Source of the DNA: Muricea muricata
Taxonomy: Eukaryota > Cnidaria > Anthozoa > Malacalcyonacea > Plexauridae
Length of the DNA: 64,000 bases
Assembly: GCA_963855995.1 (NCBI GenBank)
Contig: OY979717.1
Location: forward strand, 4,044,728 to 4,108,727
Reading direction: 5' to 3'
In this document: positions 22,801 to 34,239 of the stretch, piece by piece
Numbering within the stretch: position 1 is the stretch's first letter
Layout: each line of letters opens with the position of its first letter
Translations under genes and position numbers: made by a program
The notes under the pieces: model-generated
Database searches by the model: none
Told to the model about the DNA's origin: nothing
What the model saw: only the letters and a program-made list of their open reading frames with translations

Positions 22801-25800
22801 GCCTTTGTAAGTGACTCCTGTATTTTATTGTTAGTCTCCTGTTAACATAGAATAGTCGGTCACAAATCTGTAAATTAAAACAAAAACAAAACTTATAATA
22901 AATATGAGAGCCCAACATATAACTTTTAATAAAGCCATGAGACAGTAAGATTTAAAATAATAAATTTTATTGGTAACGTTTCGTCTTTAACTTAAGACAT
23001 CATCAGACTAAATAGTATAAAATTACATGAGATTTGAATATATAATGTGCTAATTATTATGTATTTACAAGGTGTTATGTTACGTGGTAGTAAGGAAGAT
23101 AAAGGATAGGAGGGTGTAGGATAGTACATGACAGGAGGATACAGACAAAAGACGCAAAACAACAGATGATATATTAAAGAAGGTTAAGAGGAATAGAGCT
23201 GCCCTGGACGTTAAGACAGGGTTTGAGTTTAGATATAAGGAGGCTTTCGTGAATCATTAATTCACAAGAGTCGGAGGAAGAAGAGAGAATTTTGAAGTCA
23301 TCAAAGTTGGCAGAGTGACCTGTAGTGTTTAAGTGAGAAAATATACTAGACATAACTGGACTGGATGACGGTTTTCCAGTTATAGGAGTGATTTCTAAGT
23401 GTTCCAATATTCTGGTGTATCGACGTTACGTCGATGACTGTTTTCTTCTTTTCAGATCCTTGGACCATGTACCTCTTTTCCTCAACTATCTTAACCGCTA
23501 ACACCCTAACATTTCTTTTACATCCGAACTGGAAAAAGACGGCAAGCTTCCTTTTCTCGATGTTGAAATAACTCACTCAAACGGTAAATTTTCCAGCTCT
23601 GTTTACTGTAACCCACTTTCACCGCTCTCTTTGCTAACTTCCACAGCTTTATTCCTCTTGCTTACAAACGTTCTCTTGTCTCCTGCTTACTTCATCGAAT
23701 TTTCAACATCTGTTCCAGCTATGAAAACCTTCATATTCAGCTTGAAGTTGTTAGGAAACTGTTTAACTTGAATGGTTTCCCTGCACATGTTAGACCATCT
23801 TGTTCGTCGCTTCCTCAACAATATTTTCGAGCCTAAACCCGCTATTCACACGGTCCCTGAGAAAATGATCTATTTCTGCCTTCCTTTCACTGGCTCACAC
23901 TCTCTTCAAATTCGCACCCAAATCACTCGACTTTGCAATGCTGCTTATCCCCATCTTAACATTCGATTTGTTTTTCGCTCCTCTACATGCATCTCTTCTT
24001 TCTTTCCTTTTAAGGATAAAGTTCCAAAGTTTCTGAAATCGATGCTGTTCCGCGTCGTATCTGGGTCAAACCACGCGCCATTTACACACCAGAATATCGG
24101 AACACTTAGAAATCACTCCTGGAAAACCGTCATCCAGTCCAGTTATGTCCAGCATACTCTCTCACTTAAACACTACAGGTCACTCTGCCAACTTTGACGA
24201 CTTCAAAATTCTCTCTTCTTGTTCCGACTCTCGTGAATTAATGATTCACGAAAGCCTCCTTATATCTAAACTCAAACCCTCTCTTAACGTCCAGGGCAGC
24301 TCTATTCCACTTAACCTTCTTTAATATATCATCTGTTGTTTTGCGTCTTTTGTCTTTATCCTCCTGTCATGTACTATCCTACACCCTCCTATCCTTTATC
24401 TTCCTTACTACCACGTAACATAACACCTAGTAAATATATAATAATTAGCACATGTATATTCAAATCTCATGTAATTTTATACTATTTAGCCTGATGATGT
24501 CTTAAGTTAAAGACGAAACGTTACCAATGAAATTTATTGTTTTAAATTTTACTGCCTCATGGCTTGATTAAAAGTTATATGTTGGGCTCTCATATTTGTT
24601 ATAAGAATTCGGTTTCCGCCTGGCAAATCTCTAGCTACAAAAAACAAAACTGTAGTCGAAAGGAATCCCCTCTCCCTGTGTAGGGTCATAGTCTGGGTCT
24701 GAAATTTGTACTGAGTTATATGATATTGTTAGGCAAATTAGCCATATTTTTAACCATGGACATCATTATCATCAGTTGAAACAGACACAGTCGGCTATCA
24801 CACATGTCTTCGGCAACAACCATTCAGTGCAGTATAGAATTGTACGTATATCCGCATGCCCTCTGGTGAGAGTAAAATAATATATTACTGGTACAATCAC
24901 CTGCCCAAAAGCTGACCTTTTTAGGTGGCTGTCCAAATTTTAAGATGGTTGTCCAAGAGATGATCAGCTTACTCAGCTTGTCCATAGCGCTACTGGTGAA
25001 ATGACTTAATATCCAGTCCCTAACATTTCTGGCGGACTGACAAAAAAGTCTAACTCATGTCCACTCCCTGAGCCGTTACCAACGATAAATCGGAAAAGTT
25101 GGTTAAAGAAAGTCGGTTTTGCCTACATGAGAAATCTGGGAATTGCTACAGTCACTTTAATGAAATTATGAGTAAAGCTGGTAGTAGAATGTACATTCTT
25201 CGTGCTTACAAATATTACGCCTTTTCTAAAAAAGATTTGGATTTACTTTTCCACAGCCGTATGTTTCTGCTCTTGGTCTTTGGAATAGAAGTTTGGGGAT
25301 GTGCATCCCACAACAAATATTTGATTCAAATTGACGAATTTGTGTTTGAGTTTATTCAACGAGCATTTGAGTATTGTTGATATTATAAATACAGAGGATA
25401 AGAAGCTGTAGGACAAAATTTTATCCAACCCTAGTCATGCATAACGTTATAACCTTCTAAACGTAAATTACAATTGCGGGATCGAGGTCATGATTACGAA
25501 TTACCAAATATTCGAACGGAAAGGTTTAAGCGGGTTTTCTTAAACAGATGTCTTTTTAAATTTGTATAATTATGTTCTATGCACATTTCAAAAACTTGAT
25601 TATTTTATTCGCAAAAATTATGTAGTATAGTATATTTTAGTCGTATTAACTGTTAGGAACCTATTACTGTATGTAAGATAGCATATATTTTAACCTTATT
25701 GTAAATGACGTGTAAACTCACATATTTGCTGTGAGTATTCAATATATTAATAATAATAAGATTCAACTAGACCATTCATTCACAACAATCCTAAACGATT

Positions 25801-28800
25801 TTTGGATACAGCACTAGACCAAAGTATTTTTAAGCTGAAATTGTTACAAAAATTCTTTATATGGTTTAGGAAGGTAAAATGGTTTGGGAACAAGAAATCT
25901 ACAGTAATTTCAAGTATTTTGCACCAAGACCATTTTTTCACACATTTGTCGCTGATGTAAGTGGGCATACCTCATATTAATTTTTTTTGCCTTCATAACA
26001 ACAATAAAACTGCTGTATATAGGTTATAAATCATAAACTCTTTGTTCCCACTTTCTTGCGCTTTCCCTTCATATCAAATTTAGCATCTTCATCCACTTTC
26101 TTGTTATCATCTTCATCCACGTAACGACCTTCAATTTTATAGTCCTATAGTACCATTTTTTATTTCAGATAAATCTGCACAGCATGTTTTCAAATTTAGT
26201 TAATATACATTTGTTAATTTTCTATCATTTCTATCAATAGAAATGTCAAGCAGGACTAAACTTTTGTGATAGACAAGAAGCTGAAGCATTCAAAGGAGAA
26301 GTAGAGAAGAAACTGAAAGCAAAAGAAAATAGACGTAATGATCTGTTCTAAAGTTCTTTCGTTAATTTTTGTGTTTTTCTCTATAAACTATGGTAACATG
26401 TTTTAAGTACGTATATATTTTGTCTCTGTGACAATATATACTGTATGATATATATATAGTGATGCAGTTGTAAAAAGGTGTTGATCAGTTGGGTGTGATA
26501 TAGATAACTGGATATGTTTTGAATTGTCCGTGTCTCAGATATTTTGCATGCATTTATTAGAAAGAAGAAACCAGACACGACGAGATCCAGCTCCTCCTCC
26601 AGCTCTTGGCGGTGATATTGATACCCGGAACAGACCTGTCAGAACTTCTATTAGCTTGGGTGATTATATTTTACTAATAAATAAATAAATGAATTCAAAG
26701 GTCAATGTACATGGACGACGTAAGACCCAGTGAATTGAGGTCCAAGGATTGAACCCAAGCCTCCCCGCTTACTAGACAAGAGTAATGACACAACACCACA
26801 CATGCTGCTACAAAGGCGTTAGGTAAAAGGACTTTTTGGGTCCCAAAGGATGTATTCGTACAACATATTTACTGGTGATGTTTATTCTCAACCAAAAAAG
26901 TTACTGCCATGAAGGTTGTTCTAGTCAAGCGTATAACAAAAACTTAGAAACTTAGTATCATAGGTAGCATTTTGCAGCTGTCTGCTCAGTTGCAGATACA
27001 CATTATGACGTCATAACGTAGAAAGAACAAAAATTTGGCTCACGAGCCACCGAGGCGAGTGGATCACTGATGTTCTTACCTCGTTAGGACGTCTACTGTG
27101 TTTCTACAACTGAATAGACAACAATAAAATGTTATCTGTTTGCTTTATATATCATTTTGCCCAGCGGAGTTTTGTAGTGCGATGAAAAGATTTCGCACGC
27201 TGTGTGACATGATCATGATCTATTTAACAAATACATAATATTTTGCCTTTGTCTGTTCAGTTATAGATACACGGTATGACGTCATAATGTGGTAAGTACA
27301 AAAAACGGATGTTCTTACCACATTATGACGTCTACCGTGTATCTATAACTAAACAGACAACGGCAAAATGTTATCTATTTGTTTTATATAATACTGTAAA
27401 AATGTGAAAAAGTTTGCCAAAATAAGCTTTGTAGTGCGACGAAAAGACTTTAGCACGCCATTTGACGTGATCATGATATATACAAAACAAAGCACGCAAT
27501 TGGCTGTCGATAATTCTAAAATTTCTGTGATTGGCTTGTCGCTGAAATGACGTCAGCGTGCGTCTGTCCTCTAATAGATCACAGTTCTCGACCAATGAAA
27601 ATCCAGAATGAACTCTGATTATTATATAAACAAAATTCTGAAATGGCTTTGATCAGCTTGTCACTGAAATGATGTCACCTGTGCGTCTGTAAAAGCCAGA
27701 ACGAACTCTGATTATTATACGATCCTCATTAGTACTGGGTTTGTAGTATGATAATTTTTTAAATTCTGCTTTTGAATTTGACCATTTTCCCTGAAAGTCA
27801 CACAAATAATATCATGCTCATGCAAGCTTAATACTTCAGTAGCGTGAAGTGGATTCAGGATAATTACGCGTGTAGTTACTGACAATTGTGGTGAATTCGT
27901 AGACAATAAACCATCAGGCCGGACATCTCCAACACCATCAGTCACATCAATTGATAAGAAAAGCGGCAAGAAAGAGAAAAACAAGAAGAACAAGAATAAA
28001 AGCAAGAAGATTTCAAAGGAGGATATTGGATTGCCAAGCAATTTTCAGTAAGACTACAGTTTTGAATAAGTAAAACTCTGAACTACACGGACATTCCTGC
28101 ATGCCAACAAAAATATGAAAACTGTTCAATTCATATTTGATAATTCTCTGTATTGACAACACTTGTTGTTACAATGATTTGAACAAGAGTTTTTGAAAAA
28201 TATATGTATGGTTCAGATGATGGACTTGGGACTTTGATAAACCTATATGTAAGGAATCAAGTATGAATTCACACAATGATAGCGTTTGTTCAGTTTGTTT
28301 GAAATTTAAAATTCTACAGAGATCACATTGATAAATCTCAGCATTCAAAGCGGGGGCCTCTTAAGGAAACCATTGTTTTATTGAAACGAGTCTGAGGAGT
28401 TTCCACGATACCCGTATGTTTGTCTGATACAATATATTTCTGCTCATTTGTTTTTGTGTAGACATGTTGGTCATGTCGGATGGGACCCACAGGAAGGTTT
28501 TGATGTAAGAATCTTGCCATTTACAGCTATTTGCGTTCAAGCACAAAGCGCAAACATTTTCGCGATTTTTTTTTTACGTTTGTAACGTGACGTTTGCCCT
28601 TTGAAACGCAACGTTCGTCGTTATAATTGTTCATGTCTAAAATGATCACAACTGAGTCCGTTTCACGTGTAACAAACGATTATTTACAAGTTTTATCGTT
28701 TTTGTATCATTTGAAATCGTAAACAAGCTTCTACACCACGAAATTGATATGTTTTATTAAAAAAACTGATAAAACGTACATAAAAAATGACATAACATGA

Positions 28801-31800
28801 CATTTGCAGTTACAGAACCGTCGGGTCTTCCATCTAAATGGTTTCCGTTTCAAACGGCTAAACGCGTTACAAGAGTAAAAAAACAAGCGAAAATGTTTGC
28901 GCTTTGTGATTGAACGCAAATAGCTGTATTGCAATTATAGCGTGTTTTGTTTTTGATCTTTGCAACAGCTCTAGTATGATCTCTTCAAGAATATTTTGCA
29001 CTTGTCTATTGCTACAGTTGCGTAGATTGCAACACACATATATAATTAAAACGGCAACTAAAATACTACTGTAATTCTAGAAATTGATTGACTTTTTTAT
29101 TGACATCTTTGTTTAAAAACACGAAATCAGTTTCACAACTATGTGTTCTTTAAAGGAGACGTGAACTAATTACTACGTACTAACACTTACAGTATTATAC
29201 ACTAATAATAACAATTTTTACCACTCATGAATATTTGAAATGTTTAGATTAACAAACTTGATGACAGTTGGAAGATGATTTTCTCTAAAGCTGGTGTAAC
29301 AGACAATGAATTGAATGATCAAGAAACAGCCAAGTTTATTTATGACTTTGTCGAGAAACACGGCGGTGTCGAAAATTTCAATGCTCAGGCTCGTGGGCTG
29401 CCACCTCCTCCTTCTTCAGGTATTTTTTATAGAATTAACGTAAGTTGCGCTTCAAGTGTCAAGTAATTTTGCGCTGACCATGTAGTTAAGCTGTTAGTGT
29501 ATATTTTTCTGATCAATTTCCTCAAATCTGACATTTAATTTTTAGACATGCCTCCCCCTCCCCCTGCCAGAGGTAATGGCCCACCAAGAGGTGCACCACC
29601 ACCCCCGCCACCATCTCGAGGATCATCAGCACCACCGCCACCACCACCTTCAAGATTTGGATCTGCACCACCACCCCCTCCCCCTTCGAGAGGAGGACCC
29701 CCACCGCCTCCATCCAGGGGAGCACCGCGTGGTCCTCCTATGGGAGGTGCTGCACCACCACCCCCACCACCCCCTCCAGGTAAGGCAGTGAGATAATAAT
29801 GTATACCTGTTTATATCTCTAGTGGTAATGAATAAATTTCAAATAATAGCTTCTGTTGATGAGCAATAGCTAAGTAATATTTCAATTCCTCTGATTTCTA
29901 TAAATACAGATAAGCTGGTTGACAATACGTCGCGAAGTCGAGCTTTTTTAACCTTCCTGTCTGTATTTAGAAATCAGAGGATGAACACTAACGAGGATTT
30001 GAAATTACTTCTCAAACGACTGAATATTTAGCTAGAAAATCAAGATTAGAATTTGCGATATTTGGCTGTAATCTGCCTCCTATTTCTACATACAGATTTA
30101 ATATGTATTTCTGTGCAGTTAAAGGTTACTATCACTGTGTAATGGGCAGGCTTTAATGAGTCTATTTCATTCATGTTCAACATTCATTAACGACGATAAG
30201 TTGATACGTAAAAACTGGGAAGAAATAAATACGAATACAGAATTAACAATGTGGCAATGAACAAGACAGAAGTAAAATATCAAACGTGAATAAGTATGAG
30301 AATAGCTGAATAATACAGCATACCTCTGTCCCCGAATTAAACGCGTTTTTCTACACCTAAGGGGCGGACCATTAGAAATTGGGGGGGCGGGGGGGTGGCA
30401 ATTTCAGAAAAAAAAATCATGCAGGGCCAGTTCACTTGGAAAAAAAAACATGCAGAACTCCAAGGTGGGGAAAAAATATCTTGCAAGTTAAATGCGCATC
30501 GACTTCAAAAGCATACTACTGAAATTAGCATCAGGTAATGGTAATTTAATAGAAAACTGATAAAGAACTATCATTACAGTTGATTTCAGATAATTTTTTC
30601 CATTAAGTTCTGAACTTCTTTTCGAAGTCCGAAAGTTCATTTCGAATTTCCAAAGTTTGAAGTTCTGAAGTTCATAAGCCCACAAACTGGTTTGTAAACT
30701 AAGTATTTGATTGGCTTCTTTCAATTCATGGAGCAATCAGAGCTTTTGTTTACAAACTGGCTTGTGCATTTCAATACTGAACTTGTGAACTTTGAAATTA
30801 ATGTTACAAACTTTGGAACAAAGTTTGGAACATTTTGGCAAACGTTTTGTGAAATCGACTGTAAAGTAATGATCTAACAGATAACAAGCCAGAAAATATT
30901 GGTAATTAATACCAGTATCATCTCAATAATAAGCCATCAGTTTCTATATCTGAATATTGTTAAATATCACTTTATGTTTATATGTAAAAGTGCTTCCAGA
31001 ACTGCTTTATGATGTTTTTATGAGGCATCCATTTGGCCACACAGTCATGATCTTCCCCGTCAAAGTCAAAAGCTTCAAAAACATGACAATCAGTACTAGA
31101 CTCTTCAACATCAATTTGCAAAAACCACACAGTCTTCAACACATCTCTGCGTTAATATCAGTCTATAGCTCACTAGCTTTACTTTATAAAAAAAATATCG
31201 TGCAACACCCATATGGCTCAAAAAAAGTCTTGCACAAAGTTATTGGTAAAAAAAATATCGTGCCACCCCCCCCCCCCCTCCCCCAATTTCTAATGGTCCG
31301 CCCCTAACAGAGATTTACAACGTTGGACTGTCAGGACCAAACCACAGAAGAAAAAATGAACAAAACGGCCACTCGAGTCGGAACCTTTGAAGTTTGTGTT
31401 CCCACCCAGTGTGCATTACGGATGTTCATTATTCAGGTTCTCGCCAGTCAATAAGTCAATTGCCTTTTCTGGCCAATAGAAACGCTGAACTGGCTTTCCG
31501 CTGTTATTATCGCCAGTCAATCGCATAAAAATAGGGGACAGTTTGCACTGCTGAGTGGCCCTACTGTTTATTCCCTACACTGTGACCAAACTGCACTTAA
31601 CGGAGAAGTGTAACGTTCGACGGTTACAACCAAAATTAAAAAAATAATACATTCAAAATGTTCAGTGATGTGCAACTAATTAGCATACGTTACACACCAT
31701 TCATTACATTCTGTTTTGCTTTGCCCAAAACTAAAATGTCAAAATACCTAGTTTGCTTCGATACCAGTAAGAATCAGGTAAAACAGAAAAAGATTCGTAA

Positions 31801-32884
31801 AGGCTTTGTTATACGACGGATTATAAAAATATTTTATTGTCATATCCCAGCATTAATTTGAGCTTGCTTACTATTTGCTACAAAATTATCATGACTTGCC
31901 CTGTTTGTATATACTGTATAATGTATTTAATGTTCATTCGTCCAATGTTTAATGTAAAACTTTATTTCAGGTGCCCCTGCACCCCCACCACCACCTCCAA
32001 TGATGCCAGGTGGAGGAGGACCTCCCCCACCCCCACCGTCGGGTGGTGGCAGGGCAAACCTGCTGTCTCAGATACAGGGCGGTACCACGTTAAAGAAAGT
32101 TGACACAAATAATGATAGAAATGGTTCTGGTGACGGTCGAACTAACTTGCTTAGTGACATCAGAAGTGGAGTTAAATTGAAATCTGTAAGTCTTCTCTGT
32201 TGTTTGTACCATTACATTTGCAATAATTTTATTCCACAAAACATTTCAATGTGAAAAGTAATCAAAAAGTAATAATTATTAATGTTAATCATACAACCGG
32301 TTCCTGGTTGTCAACACTTTGTGAACAAACTAAACATCAGCTAGCAAGTTTGCAACCCACTTGATACAGTAGCAATATTTTCTTAAAAGAAAGTGCTCGA
32401 GCCGCAACCTGCGTATACGAATTAGCAGCTGCTGCGATTGGTTCATCGAGACAACAAAAGACAATAAAACTATAGAAATTACATTTGTTTACTATTGTTC
32501 CAGAAGGCCAATCACAAAACGTGTTCATCATTTGATATGAAAAAGTCGAAACCCTAGTTTGAAGTATTACCTTCTAGCGATTTCCGTTAAATTATTATCT
32601 GAGAACCGATTTTGGGTATTTTTATTTGCGCACAGGTCAACCAAGACGAGGCCCCACAGAAAGGCAATTCAGATGCTGGGTTGGATGGCATTGCAGGGGC
32701 GTTGGCAAGAGCCTTGCAGGAGAGATCAAAGGCAATTCATTCCTCAGGTAAGTTTACTATGCACGATATGTTGAACACGTTGGATTTCTACATGTATTAT
32801 GTAACATATTTTCTTGTATTTTCAGATGAAGAAGATGAAAGTGGTTCTGATTTCGAAGATGATGAAGATGAATGGGATGATTAA
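19888..32884 (+). CDS. WASL: Wiskott-Aldrich syndrome protein family, N-WASP-like (12 exons)
   Basis: WASP proteins link Cdc42 and PIP2 to the Arp2/3 complex and start branched actin. Exons: 19888-19995, 20079-20219, 25870-25956, 26241-26334, 26561-26659, 27903-28047, 28462-28504, 29248-29419, 29546-29779, 31971-32185, 32636-32747, 32826-32884. They sum to 1509 nt, giving 502 aa; all junctions hold phase with GT-AG ends. WH1 domain about residues 25-140 ([28 protein letters not shown]). Basic region about 190-210. CRIB/GBD about 212-240 ([14 protein letters not shown]), followed by the autoinhibitory helix segment ([12 protein letters not shown]). Proline-rich region about 290-395. Two WH2 motifs ([22 protein letters not shown]), which is the N-WASP rather than the haematopoietic WASP pattern. 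Central region [12 protein letters not shown] and acidic tail ending DEWDD. Intron 2 is over 5.6 kb and crowded with mobile elements. Confidence 0.96.
20580..20990 (-). pseudogene. Unidentified decayed coding fragment in WASP intron 2
   Basis: The minus strand has an open stretch reading [20 protein letters not shown], then [13 protein letters not shown]. Its composition is protein-like but I recognise no family. The adjacent 20595-20760 has several copies of TCCGATCCAATCC. It is probably a transposon remnant. Confidence 0.25.
21472..21890. repeat. 419-bp near-perfect palindrome in WASP intron 2
   Basis: The left arm starts ACAAAACATAATCCGAAGAT and the right arm ends with its complement. The centre is at about 21680 (ATGTGCAGTGATACTTCTCACTGCACAT). 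Arms of about 205 bp differ by only a few bases. It is noncoding; a foldback transposon or a hairpin MITE. Confidence 0.85.
22892..24605 (+). mobile_element. Penelope-like element, 5'-truncated with inverted 3' copy
   Basis: From about 23420 the plus strand reads reverse transcriptase palm ([20 protein letters not shown]), then [20 protein letters not shown], then the PLE linker ([35 protein letters not shown]), and ends with a tail [17 protein letters not shown]. The frame is broken by stops and frameshifts. The same 3' segment (about 24075-24605) occurs inverted at 22892-23418, reading the same tail on the minus strand with a few changes. An inverted 3'-end copy upstream of a truncated ORF is typical of Penelope-like elements. 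The element is inactive and sits in WASP intron 2. Confidence 0.8.
25099..25755 (+). mobile_element. Non-LTR retrotransposon (LINE) 3' end
   Basis: Decayed reverse-transcriptase C-terminal region: [40 protein letters not shown] and [10 protein letters not shown], then after a frameshift [20 protein letters not shown] and [11 protein letters not shown]. This is the end of the ORF2 protein of L2/CR1/jockey-type elements. It finishes in a TAATAATAATAAG tail at about 25745-25760. The 5' truncation is normal for LINEs. Confidence 0.75.
26945..27200. repeat. Foldback MITE, older copy
   Basis: It contains CAGTTGCAGATACACATTAT and, inverted, GTGTTTCTACAACTGAATAG, followed by AACAATAAAATGTTATCTG. It is a diverged relative of the element at 27243-27372, just downstream. 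Both are in WASP intron 5. Confidence 0.65.
27243..27372. repeat. Foldback MITE, younger copy
   Basis: TTGTCTGTTCAGTTATAGAT... is mirrored by ...ATCTATAACTAAACAGACAA, with an inner pair ACCACATTATGACGT. The arms are longer and better matched than in the neighbouring copy. Confidence 0.75.
30361..31304. mobile_element. PIF/Harbinger-like non-autonomous element, 944 bp
   Basis: TIRs begin GGGGCGGACCATTAGAAATT and end with the exact complement. They extend inward over G/C runs to about 60 bp each, and TAA flanks both ends (30358-30360, 31305-31307). A 3-bp TWA duplication points to PIF/Harbinger. I see no transposase. It lies in WASP intron 9. Confidence 0.7.
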
Positions 32885-33540
32885 ATTTCTTACAAATAAT
32901 TAACAAAGAATAGTTATATTCGAATAATCTTAACTACTTTGCACGGGAATCTATAGGAAACAATTTTACATGCAATATATCCTCTTAATTTGTCATTTGT
33001 TGATGTACAGTGTAGTAAATAGATATGATAAGTAATTGATATTTTTGAAGAAATATCTTGTCAATTTAACTGGCATGCCTTTTGATCATCGGATCAAAGT
33101 CATTTAATTTTATATGCGTAAACATTTAGTACCCATAGTACGGGCTGTTTCTCAGTTACACGTTCTTTTTAAATGTACTAATGTAAATATAATATTTCAA
33201 ATATAACATTTGTGAAGAATTCAGCATTTCGTTCAATTTAGCATGGTAACTCATGATAATTATATTTGGTAAATATACGAATTACTTAGTTTAATCATTT
33301 TCGTGCGTACGTGTACGTGCGTTTACAAAGACGCGTAACTGAAAAATAACCGTAATGTAGACAGCCATGGTTTTGGTTCAGTTCTAGAAAACTTTAGGGA
33401 GCAGCACGTCTCCAAGAGATAAATAGAGAAGTCGGTAGTATAGGGAAACTAATGAAAAACAGTCTGATTAAACAAACAATTGTTGAATTTTTAGTTTTGC
33501 ATTGATACTGTAGGTCTTATCACATGGCCATATTGTTGTA
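32885..33540. other. WASP 3' flank
   Basis: AT-rich sequence that probably holds the WASP 3' UTR. I did not find a clear AATAAA before the following MITE. Confidence 0.3.
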
Positions 33541-33872
33541 TTAAAGGGAAATGGCAACAAAATGTTTTATCGTCTCATCTGAAAGAGACTCCAAAACAAT
33601 ATATAGAAGTCTATTACAGAATTTTTATATCTCCCTTATTTGGTGAGATATTTTGACTTGAAATCTTTAGTTGTCCGCCATCTTGGATATTTGTGGATAT
33701 GCGGGATACGTCACAACTGGGGTCACGTGTTTTTTTTTCTAACGACACAATAGTTAATATTCTCTCATAACCGCATGTACGGCAAGTATTTCGGATTTCA
33801 GCACGGACTGACAAGATTTCAAACGATATTTGATTGTTGGTAGGTATTTAGGAGGATTTTCGACAGGCTTAT

Positions 33873-34239
33873 TGTTAGAATATATGCTCTGATATTCTAT
33901 AAGATATTTTTAGTTAATGTTTGACGACTGCTGCAATAAGCATTGGTAATATAATCATGTAATCTAAATAAAGAACACTTGAACTAAATAGTGAACATTC
34001 CATACCTATGATGCCATAGAGCTTAAATGTGTGTGAACCATATATGTGTAACCATGTAAGGAAAGTATGGTGAACTAAATATGCTACCAAGTAAGGAAAA
34101 GTATGTGTTGTAATAATACTCTACCATAGATAAACTCCTGTACATATAGAGAACACTTTTGTAAAATAAATATATTCTTCTGTGAAAACTCAACGGTGTA
34201 TGTTGTTGTATTAGAATGGCAACAGCTCAGAACTTAACA
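33873..34239 (+). repeat. 5' LTR of copia element
   Basis: 367 bp, TG...CA ends. The last 24 bp contain the Gag-Pol start codon (ATG 34216) and the first eight codons. AATAAA-like signals occur at 33967 and about 34166. Confidence 0.95.

Noticed and set aside
29522-29791. His/Pro-rich and Val/Leu-rich frames overlapping the WASP proline-rich exon
   Set aside because: Shadow frames of the repetitive CCA/CCT codons in the real exon 29546-29779.
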